Shown here one piece after another: positions 46,677-55,709 of a stretch of DNA of 64,000 nucleotides. Within the stretch, counting starts at the first letter, position 1. Each line of letters opens with the position of its first letter. Position numbers and translations under genes: made by a program. Under the pieces are notes generated by a model. It worked only from the letters and a program-made list of their open reading frames with translations, had not been told where the DNA came from and ran no database searches. Origin of the DNA: Comamonas resistens (GTDB lineage Bacteria; Pseudomonadota; Gammaproteobacteria; Burkholderiales; Burkholderiaceae_C); the NCBI RefSeq assembly GCF_030064165.1, contig NZ_CP125947.1:3782001-3846000 (forward strand), given 5' to 3'.

Positions 46677-46682
46677 ATTTCA

Positions 46683-46772
46683 AAGCTGTTGGCGCCCGAT
46701 ATTCATAGATTTATCAATGGTACCCATTGAAATATGAGATCCATCCAGCGCCAGAAGCTCCTTTTTCAGAAG
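46683..46772. repeat. Composite palindromic repeat, family B-like
   Basis: AAAGCTGTTGGCGCC and CCAGCGCCAGAAGCT face each other around TCAATGG and CCATTGA, again an outer and an inner inverted repeat. It lies between the convergent LysR and LivK-like genes. Confidence 0.5.
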
Positions 46773-46792
46773 CATTCTGGAGTGCGAGCCAC

Positions 46793-46820
46793 AAAAAAGG
46801 CCTGCACGAAGGCAGGCCTG
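46793..46820 (-). terminator. Terminator of the LivK-like gene
   Basis: On the minus strand AGGCCTGC and GCAGGCCT form a stem around CTTCGT, followed by TTTTTTG. It ends 20 bases past the stop. Confidence 0.85.
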
Positions 46821-46839
46821 TTGTCGAGACAAAGCGCTA

Positions 46840-47976
46840 TCAGTTCAGATCGATAGGCGTCTTGGCGCCGTTGACATAACGGCTCAGCGTATAGCTGGGG
46901 TTCTTCATCTCGCCATTTTTCTCGAAGGCGATCCTGGAGGTCACGCCCGAGAAGTCCGACTTCTGCAGGAAGGGGATGTAGACCTTGGGATCCCAGGAGT
47001 TGGCACGCTTCATGGCATCGGCCAGCAGCATGGTCGCATCATAGAAATACGGGCTGTAGACCTGGAACTGGCCGGGATACTTGGCGTCATAGCGCTTCTT
47101 CCATTCGGTGCCGCCAGGCATCTTGGCAATCGATGCACCGCCGTCGGCACAGACCACGTTCTCCAGCGGCTTGGCGCCCGCAGCCACCTTGGCCAGCTCG
47201 GTCACGCAGATGCCGTCGCCGCCGAACATCTTGACATCGTTCATGCCCAGTTGCGCCATCTGGCGCAGCATGGGGCCGGCCTGGCCATACATGCCGCCGT
47301 AGAAGATGGCATCGGGCTTCTTGGCCTTGATGGAAGTCAGGATGGCCATGAAGTCCGTGGCCTTGTCATTGGTGAACTCGTTGGCAACGATCTTGATGCC
47401 CTGCTTTTCGGCATCTTTCTTGAACACGCTGGCTAGACCTTGGCCATAGGCCGTGCGGTCGTCAATGACGGCCACGTTCTTGAGCTTGAGCGTCTTGGCC
47501 GCATAAGTGGCCAGCGCCGCGCCCAGCGCGTTGTCGTTGGCGATCACGCGGTAGGTGGTATTCCAGCCGGGCTTGGTCAGATCGGGGTTGGTGGCCGCGC
47601 CCGTGATCATGGGAATGCCGCAGTCCTGAAAGACCTTGGACGAAGGAATCGCCACGCCCGAATTCACAAAAGCCACGGCACCGGCAACCTTGTCGTCGCA
47701 CAGTTTCTGCGAGGCAGCCGTGCCCTGCTTGGGGTCGGCCACGTCGTCTTCGGCCACCAGCACGAACTTGACCTTTTTTCCGCCGATTTCCGGATTCTTG
47801 GCGTTGATGTCCTCGATCGCCATGCGCACGCCGTTTTCATCGTCCTTGCCGAAGTGGGCCTGCGGTCCCGAGACCGGGCCGATGTGGCCGATCTTGATGA
47901 TCTGCTCCTGGGCCATCACGGCCGTGCCCATGCCTGCCACCACGGTCGCGATACACAACTTGCCAAAATTCTTCAT
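46840..47976 (-). CDS. Branched-chain amino acid ABC transporter substrate-binding protein (LivK-like)
   Basis: The 378-residue periplasmic protein has a signal peptide (MKNFGKLCIATVVAGMGTAVMA) and a type 1 periplasmic binding domain with IKIGHIGPVSGPQAHFGKDDENGVRMAIEDIN, the disulfide-type QDCGIPMITGAATNPDL and YGQGLASVFKKDAEKQG. Family members bind leucine, isoleucine, valine or other small ligands. GGAG lies nine bases before the ATG; the frame upstream lacks family similarity. No permease or ATPase genes are adjacent, so it must work with components encoded elsewhere. Confidence 0.9.
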   Translation of the reverse strand: MKNFGKLCIATVVAGMGTAVMAQEQIIKIGHIGPVSGPQAHFGKDDENGVRMAIEDINAKNPEIGGKKVKFVLVAEDDVADPKQGTAASQKLCDDKVAGAVAFVNSGVAIPSSKVFQDCGIPMITGAATNPDLTKPGWNTTYRVIANDNALGAALATYAAKTLKLKNVAVIDDRTAYGQGLASVFKKDAEKQGIKIVANEFTNDKATDFMAILTSIKAKKPDAIFYGGMYGQAGPMLRQMAQLGMNDVKMFGGDGICVTELAKVAAGAKPLENVVCADGGASIAKMPGGTEWKKRYDAKYPGQFQVYSPYFYDATMLLADAMKRANSWDPKVYIPFLQKSDFSGVTSRIAFEKNGEMKNPSYTLSRYVNGAKTPIDLN

Positions 47977-48167
47977 TGCGCACTCCACTCGGTTGAGATA
48001 AGCCGCAACCTTATTCTTCGGATGCACCAATTGACAATGGCGCAATCGCCTAGGTACCAGGCTTGCGACACAGGCACAACAATCAGCGTTTTCATGGATC
48101 GGCAAGCGCGCCAAGCTGTGCTCAGACGTAAAAAAGCCTCCCAGGCTTGGGGCAGCCCGGTGACCAT

Positions 48168-48202
48168 AAAAAAACGGGGTACCCCATGCCGGGTACCCCG
48201 TT
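48168..48202 (-). terminator. Terminator of the lumazine synthase gene
   Basis: On the minus strand AACGGGGTACC and GGTACCCCGTT form an 11-bp stem around the short loop CGGCATG, followed by TTTTTTT. It lies 22 bases after the ribH stop. Confidence 0.88.
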
Positions 48203-48223
48203 CTGACATGCAAAAGGACGGGA

Positions 48224-48766
48224 TCAGGCAGCCTTGGCCTGCAGCAGCGCGTCCACCTTGGCGTGCTGGTCCAGCGTGCTCAGGCAGGCATGGGCCACTT
48301 CCACGCCTTTTTTCACAAAGTGCTGACGGAAAAACTCCACATGGTCGCCATGCTCATGGAAGTCGCGCGGCGTCAGTACGGCGGAAAACACGGGCACTTC
48401 ACTCTCCAGCTGCACGCGCATCAGGCCGTCGATCACGGCTGTCGTCACGAATTCGTGGCGGTAAATACCGCCGTTGACGATCAGGGCCGTGGCGATCACC
48501 GCATCAAAACGGCCGCTTTGCGCCAGCTTCTTGGCCAGCAGAGGGATCTCGAAAGCGCCGGGCACGCTGAAGTGGGTGATATTGCCTGCCTGCACGCCCT
48601 GGGCCTGCAGCTCAGCCTGCGCGGCGTCGCGTGCCTGGTAGACCACCTCGGTGTGCCAGCTGGCACTGATGATGGCAATGCGGCTGCGGCCTGCCGTGGC
48701 TTTCCAGGGCGTACCCTGGGAAGTGGCGTGGGTTTCGAAGTTCATGGAAATAGGGGTCTGATTCAT
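48224..48766 (-). CDS. ribH: 6,7-dimethyl-8-ribityllumazine synthase (RibH2 type)
   Basis: This enzyme condenses the pyrimidine and dihydroxybutanone phosphate precursors into lumazine, the last step before riboflavin synthase. The 180-residue protein has RIAIISASWHTEVVYQAR, the substrate loop FSVPGAFEIPLLAKKLA, and VNGGIYRHEFVTTAVIDGLMRVQLE. RHEFV with the histidine is the catalytic region. The wording and the HGDHVEFFRQHF tail resemble the RibH2 type of Brucella rather than the housekeeping ribH of the ribD-ribH operon. It is preceded by an FMN riboswitch, so it should be shut down when FMN is plentiful. Two starts (48766 and 48745) lack strong ribosome sites. Confidence 0.9.
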   Translation of the reverse strand: MNQTPISMNFETHATSQGTPWKATAGRSRIAIISASWHTEVVYQARDAAQAELQAQGVQAGNITHFSVPGAFEIPLLAKKLAQSGRFDAVIATALIVNGGIYRHEFVTTAVIDGLMRVQLESEVPVFSAVLTPRDFHEHGDHVEFFRQHFVKKGVEVAHACLSTLDQHAKVDALLQAKAA

Positions 48767-48861
48767 GGTTTGCTATCAAACAAATGGAGCCAATGAATCA
48801 GGGCGTGCGCAATGACATCCACCCATGCGGCAGCGCTGCTGCAACAAGGCAAATGCTGCGC

Positions 48862-49030
48862 GATCTCTTTCATCCGGACTATGACCGTCGGCCCTGGCAT
48901 CTCACCAGATCTGCTGACCCTGCAGGCCCAGACGGGACTGCAGGCGCTCGCGGGCTGCTGCAGTCCATGCCATGCATGCCTGCAGATACCGCCGGTGGGG
49001 AATTGCACCCCGCCCTGAGAACGCTGCTTT
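48862..49030 (-). ncRNA. FMN riboswitch (RFN element)
   Basis: On the minus strand the conserved RFN blocks occur in order: AGGGCGGGGTGCAATTCCCC with ACCGGCGGTA, AGCCCGCGAGCGCC, GATCTGGTGAGATGCCAGGG, and CCGACGGTCATAGTCCGGAT with GAAAGAGA. It lies about 95 bases upstream of ribH on the same strand; the region between should hold the expression platform. In the rest of the gap (49031-49286) I see only a half copy of repeat B near 49150. Confidence 0.95.
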
Positions 49031-49286
49031 GCGGTGAAGGTTCACCACAAGACCGAATCATTCTAGCCACGGTTCGACACAACTTCTGGCAATAGGGTCA
49101 CGCAGGCGTCAAATCAAAACCTGAGGCAAAACTGGACCCAAGCCATATACTGAAAGCGCAAGCAGCTATCAATAAAAGAGTAAGCTACCCATGCTTCGTC
49201 AACCTTGTGGCACCTCCGTGCGTTAAAAAAAGACAAGCCATGGCTGCCGACTGGCAGTTGCGCCGATTTCAAAAGCAAGGACGCCC

Positions 49287-49808
49287 ATGAAAACCCAGGC
49301 ATTGCAAGCCATTTTTCGTACATCGACCCGCTGGGCAACAGCAGGAGTTTTGGCTGTGCTGTGTACCGCGTGTGTCACCATGGACGAAGGCTATGGTGGC
49401 GGATACGGTGGCGGCTATGGCGGGAACTATGGTTACCCTAGCACTCCCATCTATGGCGCACAGCCGGTATACCCCAGCTATGGCTATGACCGCGGCGACT
49501 GGGCCGCACGCGAACGCGAGCGGGAACGCATGCAGCGCGAGCGTGAATACAACCAGCAAATGCGCGAGCGTGATCGCCAGGCCCGGGAACGTGACCAATG
49601 GCAGCGCCAGCAACAGCGCGATCGCGAGCAACAGAATCGTGATCAACAACGCATGCAGGAGCAGCAGCGCCGCGAATGGGAGCGCCAGCAATCGCAAAAC
49701 CGCCGTGATCAGGAACAAATGCGTCGGGATCAGGGACGTAACGTACCGGGACAAGAGTGGAAGAGGCAGTGGAGAGTCTCTCCTAACAAGCAGGCAGACG
49801 GTGATTGA
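49287..49808 (+). CDS. Low-complexity envelope protein, probable lipoprotein
   Basis: The 173-residue protein starts with an export signal (residues 1-28) ending VLAVLCTACVTM, an imperfect lipobox whose cysteine at about residue 29 could be lipidated. A glycine/tyrosine repeat follows (GYGGGYGGGYGGNYGYP), then PSYGYDRGDW and about 90 residues almost wholly of R, E, Q, D and N in RERERE- and RDRQ-type repeats, predicted as a charged helix. I know no function. AAGGAC precedes the ATG. The next gene encodes another exported protein with a charged helical middle. Confidence 0.75.
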   Translation: MKTQALQAIFRTSTRWATAGVLAVLCTACVTMDEGYGGGYGGGYGGNYGYPSTPIYGAQPVYPSYGYDRGDWAARERERERMQREREYNQQMRERDRQARERDQWQRQQQRDREQQNRDQQRMQEQQRREWERQQSQNRRDQEQMRRDQGRNVPGQEWKRQWRVSPNKQADGD

Positions 49809-49903
49809 AGATTCATGGAACCTGACTGCTCCACTGCTGGAGATTCCCCTGTAACCTATTGCATGTGAATTCCAGCCTATCGACATCATGCTAGGAGTCG
49901 TCC

Positions 49904-50611
49904 ATGCCAAGGCTTCTCGGGAAAACCTCCCTCAGCATCAACTTGAGCTCCCGTACAACGACGGAAATCGCAGGTGCTTGGCTGATTGCATGCATCCTGT
50001 CTGGTGCAAGTCCACATGCATCGGCCCAGGTCATGCGCTGCACAGACACCAAGACCGGCGAGGTGACCTACACCAATGGCCGCTGCATTGACCGCGAGAC
50101 GGCGACGCAGGTCCAGCCCGCTCAAAGCGCTCAGGAAATTGCTCAGGAGCGCGATGCAGCCGCCAAGGCTCGCCAGCAAAGCCAGGCCCAGATGGCTCGT
50201 GACGATGCCCAGCGCCGTCAGCGCGAAGACGCCGAGCGCAAGGAACGCGAAGCTGCGGCCAGAGCCCAGGCCGGCGCCGGCAGCAATCTGGAAAACAGCC
50301 CCGCCTGCAGGCAGGCACGGGAACGGTACAACGCCATTCTGGCGGAGGCCGACCCCGATGTTTCCACCTGGGGAGAGCGCAGCCAGGCGGCCCAGGCACA
50401 GATGGAGATGAGTTGCCTGGGTGCCACGGCCTATCAGCAGTTGCAGCAGACCCGTGCGCTGCAACCCAATGCCATCAACCGTCCGCAATGGGGCTATGGC
50501 CAGACCCGGCCGCCCCTGGTGCGCCCCCTGCCACAGCCACCCGCGAAAATCGTCAATTGCAATGTCTTTCGCTGCTATGACAACCGTGGTGGCGTACACC
50601 CGATTCCCTGA
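49904..50611 (+). CDS. DUF4124-containing exported protein
   Basis: The 235-residue protein has an N-terminal hydrophobic segment (about residues 22-42, IAGAWLIACILSGASPHASA) and then the DUF4124 motif VMRCTDTKTGEVTYTNGRCID, a small disulfide-type domain common in betaproteobacterial envelope proteins. A Q/R/E-rich helix and a proline-rich C-terminus with CNVFRCYDNRGG follow. Function is unknown. The N-terminus is long for a signal peptide and the true start could lie further in. It is 95 bases after the previous exported protein on the same strand. Confidence 0.78.
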   Translation: MPRLLGKTSLSINLSSRTTTEIAGAWLIACILSGASPHASAQVMRCTDTKTGEVTYTNGRCIDRETATQVQPAQSAQEIAQERDAAAKARQQSQAQMARDDAQRRQREDAERKEREAAARAQAGAGSNLENSPACRQARERYNAILAEADPDVSTWGERSQAAQAQMEMSCLGATAYQQLQQTRALQPNAINRPQWGYGQTRPPLVRPLPQPPAKIVNCNVFRCYDNRGGVHPIP

Positions 50612-50703
50612 CTGTTTGCGCCTGCTGAGCGGCGGGAATACCTAGGCGCTTGCCCGCTGCCCTCACTTGGTGTGCACCAGCTTTTCAATTCATGGCGTGT
50701 CGT

Positions 50704-51660
50704 TCAGCTACGCAGGCCTTGCTCCACCGTGGGATAGATCAGTTTCAGGCCCAGCTCCAGCTTGAGCCGCTGATTGCGCAGGCGTCGCGACTCACTCATA
50801 AAGCTCAGCAGCGTGGCAGGCAAGTCGGCAGCCGCCTGCTCACGCGAAATGCGTGGAGGCCTGGGCAGGCCATAGAGATCGGCCGCCAGGTCAAAGTAGT
50901 CCCCCATCTTCAGCTGCGAGTCGTCGCTGGCGTGATAGATGCGCTGCGGCCTGCCATGCCACAAGGCCTTGAGACAGGCACGGGCCAGGTCTTCCGCATG
51001 AATATGGTTGGTGTAGACATCATCCTCGGGCTGCAACACTGCCGTGCCACGCAGCAGCCTGGCACGTGGCGTGCCTCCTTCGCGGTCTGGCGCGTAAATG
51101 CCCGGAATGCGCAATATGCTCACACGCATTCCCTGCAGACCTTGCCTTCCTGCACTGCGCATGCCTTGCTCGGCATGCACGCGTCGCCAGGCTCTGGCCG
51201 TCGTGGGGGCAGGGCTGCGGGTTTCATCGACCCACTGGCCCCGGCAATCTCCATAGACACCCGAGGTTGAGGCATAGACCAGGCTGCGCGGCCCCCTGCC
51301 TCGCCTCAGCGCCATGAGCAAAGCGCTGCTGCGGTCATCTCTCTTCCAGCCATCATCGTCCTCTCCCAGATTGGCAGGCGGCGCCAGATACAGCACTCTG
51401 GTTGCGACGCCTGCCAGTCGCCTCAGGCTTTTCGGCTGGTCCAGATCACCCCAGAGCGGATGCAAGGCCTGCATGCGCAGCCCTGGCATGCGCGTTTCAT
51501 CACGGCTCAGTGCCAGCACCCCGATGGGCTGCCGAGCCGAGGTGTCGCCAAGCAGCCGGCGCGCGATGCGCCGGCCTATATCGCCATAGCCGACGATGAG
51601 CACACGTTCGCGACGAAAGCGCGCCGGTAGCGCGCCCAGTGGGCTTTGGTTTGAGGGCAA
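50704..51660 (-). CDS. NAD-dependent epimerase-like SDR protein (YeeZ-like)
   Basis: The 318-residue protein has a Rossmann motif slightly inside the N-terminus (RVLIVGYGDIGRRIARRLLG, GxGxxG form), the extended SDR elements VLYLAPP, VYASTSGVYGDCRGQWVDE and LRIPGIYAPDR, and YHASDDSQLKMGDYFDLAADLYG. The GYGDIG form and the missing YxxxK in the usual place mark it as an atypical SDR of the YeeZ type, whose substrate is unknown. It is divergent from the AscD-like reductase gene. Confidence 0.82.
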   Translation of the reverse strand: MPSNQSPLGALPARFRRERVLIVGYGDIGRRIARRLLGDTSARQPIGVLALSRDETRMPGLRMQALHPLWGDLDQPKSLRRLAGVATRVLYLAPPANLGEDDDGWKRDDRSSALLMALRRGRGPRSLVYASTSGVYGDCRGQWVDETRSPAPTTARAWRRVHAEQGMRSAGRQGLQGMRVSILRIPGIYAPDREGGTPRARLLRGTAVLQPEDDVYTNHIHAEDLARACLKALWHGRPQRIYHASDDSQLKMGDYFDLAADLYGLPRPPRISREQAAADLPATLLSFMSESRRLRNQRLKLELGLKLIYPTVEQGLRS

Positions 51661-51768
51661 AATCGGAACCTGCTGCGTAAACGGAATAGAGGGTCATCCA
51701 CGCTGCTGCGATTGCAGCAACACCGGGTAATGACTGCCAGTTACGCCTTCAAGGATAACCAAAACGTC

Positions 51769-52815
51769 ATGACCGAGATTGCCAACGCTTCGTTTGAAAT
51801 TACCGTCCAGCCCAGCGGCCGTGCTTTTGCCACTCAGGGCACAGAAACCATTCTGGCCGCAGCCATACGTACCGGCGTAGGCCTGCCCTACGGCTGCAAG
51901 GACGGGGCCTGTGGCTCCTGCAAGTGCAAGAAGCTCAGCGGTGTAGTCAGCCACGGCACCCACTCGGACAAGGCACTGACCGCCGAAGAGGAAGCCAGTG
52001 GCTATGTGCTGACCTGCTGCGCCACGCCCCGCACCGATGTGGTGCTGGAGTCGCGCCAGGTGACCGATGCCAGCTCTTTTCCCATCAAGAAAATGCCGGT
52101 GCGCGTAGCCGCGCTTGAAAAGAAGTCGCCTGATGTAATGCAGTTGCGCCTGCAACTGCCGGCCAGCGAAAAATTCCAGTATCACGCGGGTCAGTATGTG
52201 GAATTCATCCTGCGTGATGGCGCCCGCCGCGCCTACTCCATGGCCACGGCGCCCCATGTGCAGGACACGGCTCCGGGTCTGGAACTGCATATCCGCCATA
52301 TGCCCGGCGGCAAGTTCACCGACCATGTATTCGGCGCCATGAAGGAAAAGGAAATCCTCCGTGTGGAAGGTCCGTTCGGCAGTTTCTTCCTGCGCGAGGA
52401 CTCGGACAAACCCATTATTTTGCTGGCCTCGGGCACCGGCTTTGCACCCATCAAGGCGCTGATCGAGCATATGCGCCACAAGGGTATCAACCGTCCCGTC
52501 ACGCTGTACTGGGGTGGTCGCCGCCCTTGCGACCTCTACCACGCCGACTGGATTGCCGAGCACACGGCCTCCATGCCCCAATTCAAGTACGTGCCGGTGG
52601 TTTCCGATGCCCTGGCCGAAGACGGCTGGACCGGTCGTACCGGTTTTGTGCACCAGGCAGTACTGGATGACTTTGCCGATCTGTCGGGCTATCAGGTCTA
52701 TGCCTGCGGCGCGCCCATCGTGGTGGATTCTGCGCGCAGTGCTTATACCAGCCAGCGTGCGCTGCCCGAGGAAGAGTTCTACGCCGACGCCTTCACCTCC
52801 GAAGCGGACAAGTAA
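51769..52815 (+). CDS. 2Fe-2S ferredoxin-FAD/NAD(P)H reductase (AscD-like)
   Basis: The 348-residue protein joins an N-terminal plant-type ferredoxin (GVGLPYGCKDGACGSCKCK with a fourth cysteine in VLTCCA) to a ferredoxin-NADP reductase unit with the FAD motif RRAYSMATAP and the NAD(P) motif LLASGTGFAPIKALIEHM. This order is that of CDP-6-deoxy-3,4-glucoseen reductase AscD and of oxygenase reductases. No dideoxysugar or ring-hydroxylase genes are near, so its partner is unknown. AAGGATAACC before the ATG at 51769 decides the start over an ATG 19 codons upstream. Confidence 0.87.
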   Translation: MTEIANASFEITVQPSGRAFATQGTETILAAAIRTGVGLPYGCKDGACGSCKCKKLSGVVSHGTHSDKALTAEEEASGYVLTCCATPRTDVVLESRQVTDASSFPIKKMPVRVAALEKKSPDVMQLRLQLPASEKFQYHAGQYVEFILRDGARRAYSMATAPHVQDTAPGLELHIRHMPGGKFTDHVFGAMKEKEILRVEGPFGSFFLREDSDKPIILLASGTGFAPIKALIEHMRHKGINRPVTLYWGGRRPCDLYHADWIAEHTASMPQFKYVPVVSDALAEDGWTGRTGFVHQAVLDDFADLSGYQVYACGAPIVVDSARSAYTSQRALPEEEFYADAFTSEADK

Positions 52816-52936
52816 GCGGCTTGCTGCATCTACCCTGCGGATGAAAATGTCCGAACCTCAGGGTTTACGCGCAAAATTCCTGTTTGAATAACTACCTGCT
52901 CCGGCAGGGTTGCATTTTTTTGCACAATAGCCAGCC

Positions 52937-53905
52937 ATGAACCGTAGAAACAGCCTTCTCTCGGTCATGGCGGCCGTCGCTGCCTTGGCCTCTCCCCTCT
53001 CCCAGGCCCAAGAACCCATCCGTCTGATCGTGCCCTACGCGCCCGGTGGCCCTCTGGACATCACCTCGCGCGCCCTGGCCGAGCGAGTGCGTGACTCTCT
53101 GGGCGTGGTCATCATCGACAACAAGGCGGGTGCCGGCGGCAATATCGGCGCCGACGCCATCGCCAAGGCCAACCCTGACGGCATGACCATTGGCTTGGCA
53201 GCGACTGCGACGCACGCCGTCAACCCTTGGCTCTATACCAAGATGCCCTATGACGCGGGCAAGGACTTTGCCGGCATCACCCAAATGGTGCGCGTGCCCA
53301 ATGTGCTGGTGATGAATGCAGCCAAGGCCGAGCAACTCAAGATCCATAGCGTGGCCGATCTGGTCGCCTATGCCAAGAGCCATCCCGGCAAGCTCAACTA
53401 CGGCAGCGGTGGCAATGGCTCCGCAGGCCACCTGGCAGGCGAGATGCTCAAGCAGAAGGCAGGCATTTTTGCGCTGCACGTGCCCTACCGTGGCGCCAAC
53501 CCTGCACAGCTGGCTCTGCTGTCGGGCGAGGTCGATTTCAACATCGACAATCTGGCCGCAGCCGCCCCCAACATCAAGAGCGGCAAGCTGGTGGCCCTGG
53601 CGGTGACCTCGCTCAATGCGACGCCCCTGCTGCCCAATGTGCCACCGCTGTCCAAGACCTATCCCGGCTTTGCGATTGACACCTGGTGGGGCCTGGTTGC
53701 TCCTGCCGGCACGCCCAAGCCCGTACTGGACAAGCTGAGCAAGGCCTTTAACGAGGCCCTGCAAGCCCCTGAAACCAAGACCCGCTTCAATACCCTGATG
53801 GCCGAACCCGTGGGATCCACGCCTGCCGAATTCGACAAGTTCATGGCTGCGGAGCGAGCCAAGTACCAGCCCATCGTCAAAGCCTCCGGCGCCAAGGTGG
53901 ACTGA
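52937..53905 (+). CDS. Bug/TctC family substrate-binding protein
   Basis: The 322-residue protein has a signal peptide (MNRRNSLLSVMAAVAALASPLSQA) and the Bug core: EPIRLIVPYAPGGPLDITSR, IDNKAGAGGNIGADAIAKANPDG, the VPYRGANPAQLALLSGEVDFNIDN segment and a C-terminal FMAAERAKYQPIVKASGAKV. It binds an unknown small carboxylate in the periplasm. It is an orphan, as most betaproteobacterial Bug proteins are. It lies 121 bases after the AscD-like gene, too far to assume an operon. Confidence 0.9.
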   Translation: MNRRNSLLSVMAAVAALASPLSQAQEPIRLIVPYAPGGPLDITSRALAERVRDSLGVVIIDNKAGAGGNIGADAIAKANPDGMTIGLAATATHAVNPWLYTKMPYDAGKDFAGITQMVRVPNVLVMNAAKAEQLKIHSVADLVAYAKSHPGKLNYGSGGNGSAGHLAGEMLKQKAGIFALHVPYRGANPAQLALLSGEVDFNIDNLAAAAPNIKSGKLVALAVTSLNATPLLPNVPPLSKTYPGFAIDTWWGLVAPAGTPKPVLDKLSKAFNEALQAPETKTRFNTLMAEPVGSTPAEFDKFMAAERAKYQPIVKASGAKVD

Positions 53906-53932
53906 TAAAAGTAAGCAGGAAACCGGTGCCGG

Positions 53933-55486
53933 TCACTGGCTTCCTGCCTTTGCGCAGCCCAGCGCCTCGGCTTGCTGCGCGTTGATGTGCCAGAGTACCT
54001 GTCCATGGCTGGCCGTCACCTGCTCGGCCTGAGCCAGAAATGGAAAGTCCTTTGGCATTTCGCTGCGTCCAATCAGCCATGCCCCGCCATCCTGGCAAAG
54101 GCTGATGCCCACCGACTCCATGGGCAACAATGTGGCCTTGGCCAACACTGGATTGAACGCCGCCGCATCGAGCAACTCCGTACGCCAGTTGTCACGGTGA
54201 CTCTGCCGCGCATTTTGCCAATCCTCCACAATCTTCACAGGTTGCTTCAACCGGGCATAAAAAGGCAGGTCGTACACATATTCCTTGAGCATATAGACCG
54301 GCTCCTGGGGCTTGATCTGCTGCTGCAAGACCAGGCTCAAAGGCTTGGCAGAGTAGCTCTGCTTGACGACTAACGCGCCAACCACGGCCAAACCAATGAG
54401 TGCGCTAGCCAGCACCGAAACACTCCACCACCAGCGCGCCCGTTCCGACTGGATGATTTCAAAGGCGAGATCCGCCATCAGCCAGGCCAAGGCAGGCACA
54501 GCGGGAATGATGTAACCGATCAGCTTGGACTGCGGTAAAGAAAAGAACAGAACAATGCAAATGACCGTCAGCCCCATCAACAGACGGACATCGGGCAACA
54601 CTCCATCTGCAGCCCGCCAGTAGCTGCGGGAAAACGCTTTCTTGGTCCAAAACAGGCAAGGCAGACTGCAAACGGCAAGAGCTACCGGATAGAACCAGAA
54701 CGGCTCGACATTGTTGAAGCCCCCGGACGCAAAGCGCTGGAAATGCTGCACTATGAAGAAGTAGTGCAAAAAACCATCAAACCTTTGCTGCATCAGCACA
54801 AACCAAGGAGCAGCAACCAGCAAAAACAGCAACAGGCCGGGCAACGAGATCAACGCCCACAGGCTGCGCCAGCGCCTGCGCACCAGCAGCCACAGAAAAA
54901 TGACCATGGCTGGCAACACAAAACCAATCAGCCCCTTGGCCAGCACGCCCAACGCGGCCAGCAGATAGGCCAGAAGCAGTGACCTTCGATAGTCCTGGTT
55001 CGACTCGAAGCACAGCGCCGTATGGGCCAGGCACAGAATGGTTGCCGTGATACAGCCTGCGACCAGGGTATCCAGATTGGCAAACTGCGCCCCCAGAAAG
55101 AACAGTGGCTGCGCCAGCAGGACTGGCACCGTTCGCCCTGCCTTCTCTTCACCACACCAGCGCAAGGTAAAAAGGTATAGCGCATAGGCGCCCAGGACAG
55201 CGCCCACCAGAGATCCGGCTCTTGCAGCAAAAGCCGTGTGCCCGGTCAGGGCCAAGGCTGCACCTGAAGTCCAGTAGAACAATGGCGGTTTGTGAAAAAA
55301 AGGCAGACCGTTAAGCGTTGGCGTCAACCAGTCTCCAGTAGCCAGCATTTCCCAGGCCACCGATGCATAGCGGCCTTCATCGGGCAGCATCAAGGGTCTG
55401 ATCCAGGCCGTGCTGCACAAGCAAAGGGCAATGGCGAACAAGACACGCCCCTTGCTCCCAAGCAACGCTTGATATGCCTTAGTCAT
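53933..55486 (-). CDS. GT39/ArnT-like membrane glycosyltransferase
   Basis: The 517-residue protein has about twelve transmembrane helices and the ArnT/PMT features: an early periplasmic acidic site in PLMLPDEGRYASVAWEML, then NGLPFFHKPPLFYWTSG and KGLIGFVLPAMVIFLWLL. ArnT-type enzymes move sugars from polyprenyl phosphate to lipid A or other envelope acceptors. I chose the ATG at 55486, which has GAGG seven bases upstream, over ATGs further up. No aminoarabinose genes are next to it, so donor and acceptor are unknown. Confidence 0.87.
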   Translation of the reverse strand: MTKAYQALLGSKGRVLFAIALCLCSTAWIRPLMLPDEGRYASVAWEMLATGDWLTPTLNGLPFFHKPPLFYWTSGAALALTGHTAFAARAGSLVGAVLGAYALYLFTLRWCGEEKAGRTVPVLLAQPLFFLGAQFANLDTLVAGCITATILCLAHTALCFESNQDYRRSLLLAYLLAALGVLAKGLIGFVLPAMVIFLWLLVRRRWRSLWALISLPGLLLFLLVAAPWFVLMQQRFDGFLHYFFIVQHFQRFASGGFNNVEPFWFYPVALAVCSLPCLFWTKKAFSRSYWRAADGVLPDVRLLMGLTVICIVLFFSLPQSKLIGYIIPAVPALAWLMADLAFEIIQSERARWWWSVSVLASALIGLAVVGALVVKQSYSAKPLSLVLQQQIKPQEPVYMLKEYVYDLPFYARLKQPVKIVEDWQNARQSHRDNWRTELLDAAAFNPVLAKATLLPMESVGISLCQDGGAWLIGRSEMPKDFPFLAQAEQVTASHGQVLWHINAQQAEALGCAKAGSQ

Positions 55487-55658
55487 TTTCACCCTCGCAT
55501 CCATATGACGAGAGACAGGCGCGACCGCTTCGTTGCCACCGCTTTTTCGACATCCAACACCTCTGCACCCAATCAATATGGGGCGCAGTATTCACTCGGC
55601 TCCTGAAAAACAGCTTAATGTGAAAAGGGCCTGAAAGACTGTTCAGCTTTCAGATGGC

Positions 55659-55690
55659 AAAAAGCCCAAGACACAGAATCTTGGGCTTTT
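55659..55690 (-). terminator. Terminator after folK
   Basis: AAAAGCCCAAG and CTTGGGCTTTT form an 11-bp stem about 20 bases past the folK stop, with a T-run on the minus strand. The upstream 55491-55658 stretch has no gene. Confidence 0.85.
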
Positions 55691-55709
55691 CATAATGAAG
55701 CGGGGATCA

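Noticed and set aside
47440..48477. 345-codon open frame on the plus strand across the LivK-like gene and its leader
   Set aside because: It is antisense to the binding protein and runs through a terminator; no domain or ribosome site supports it.
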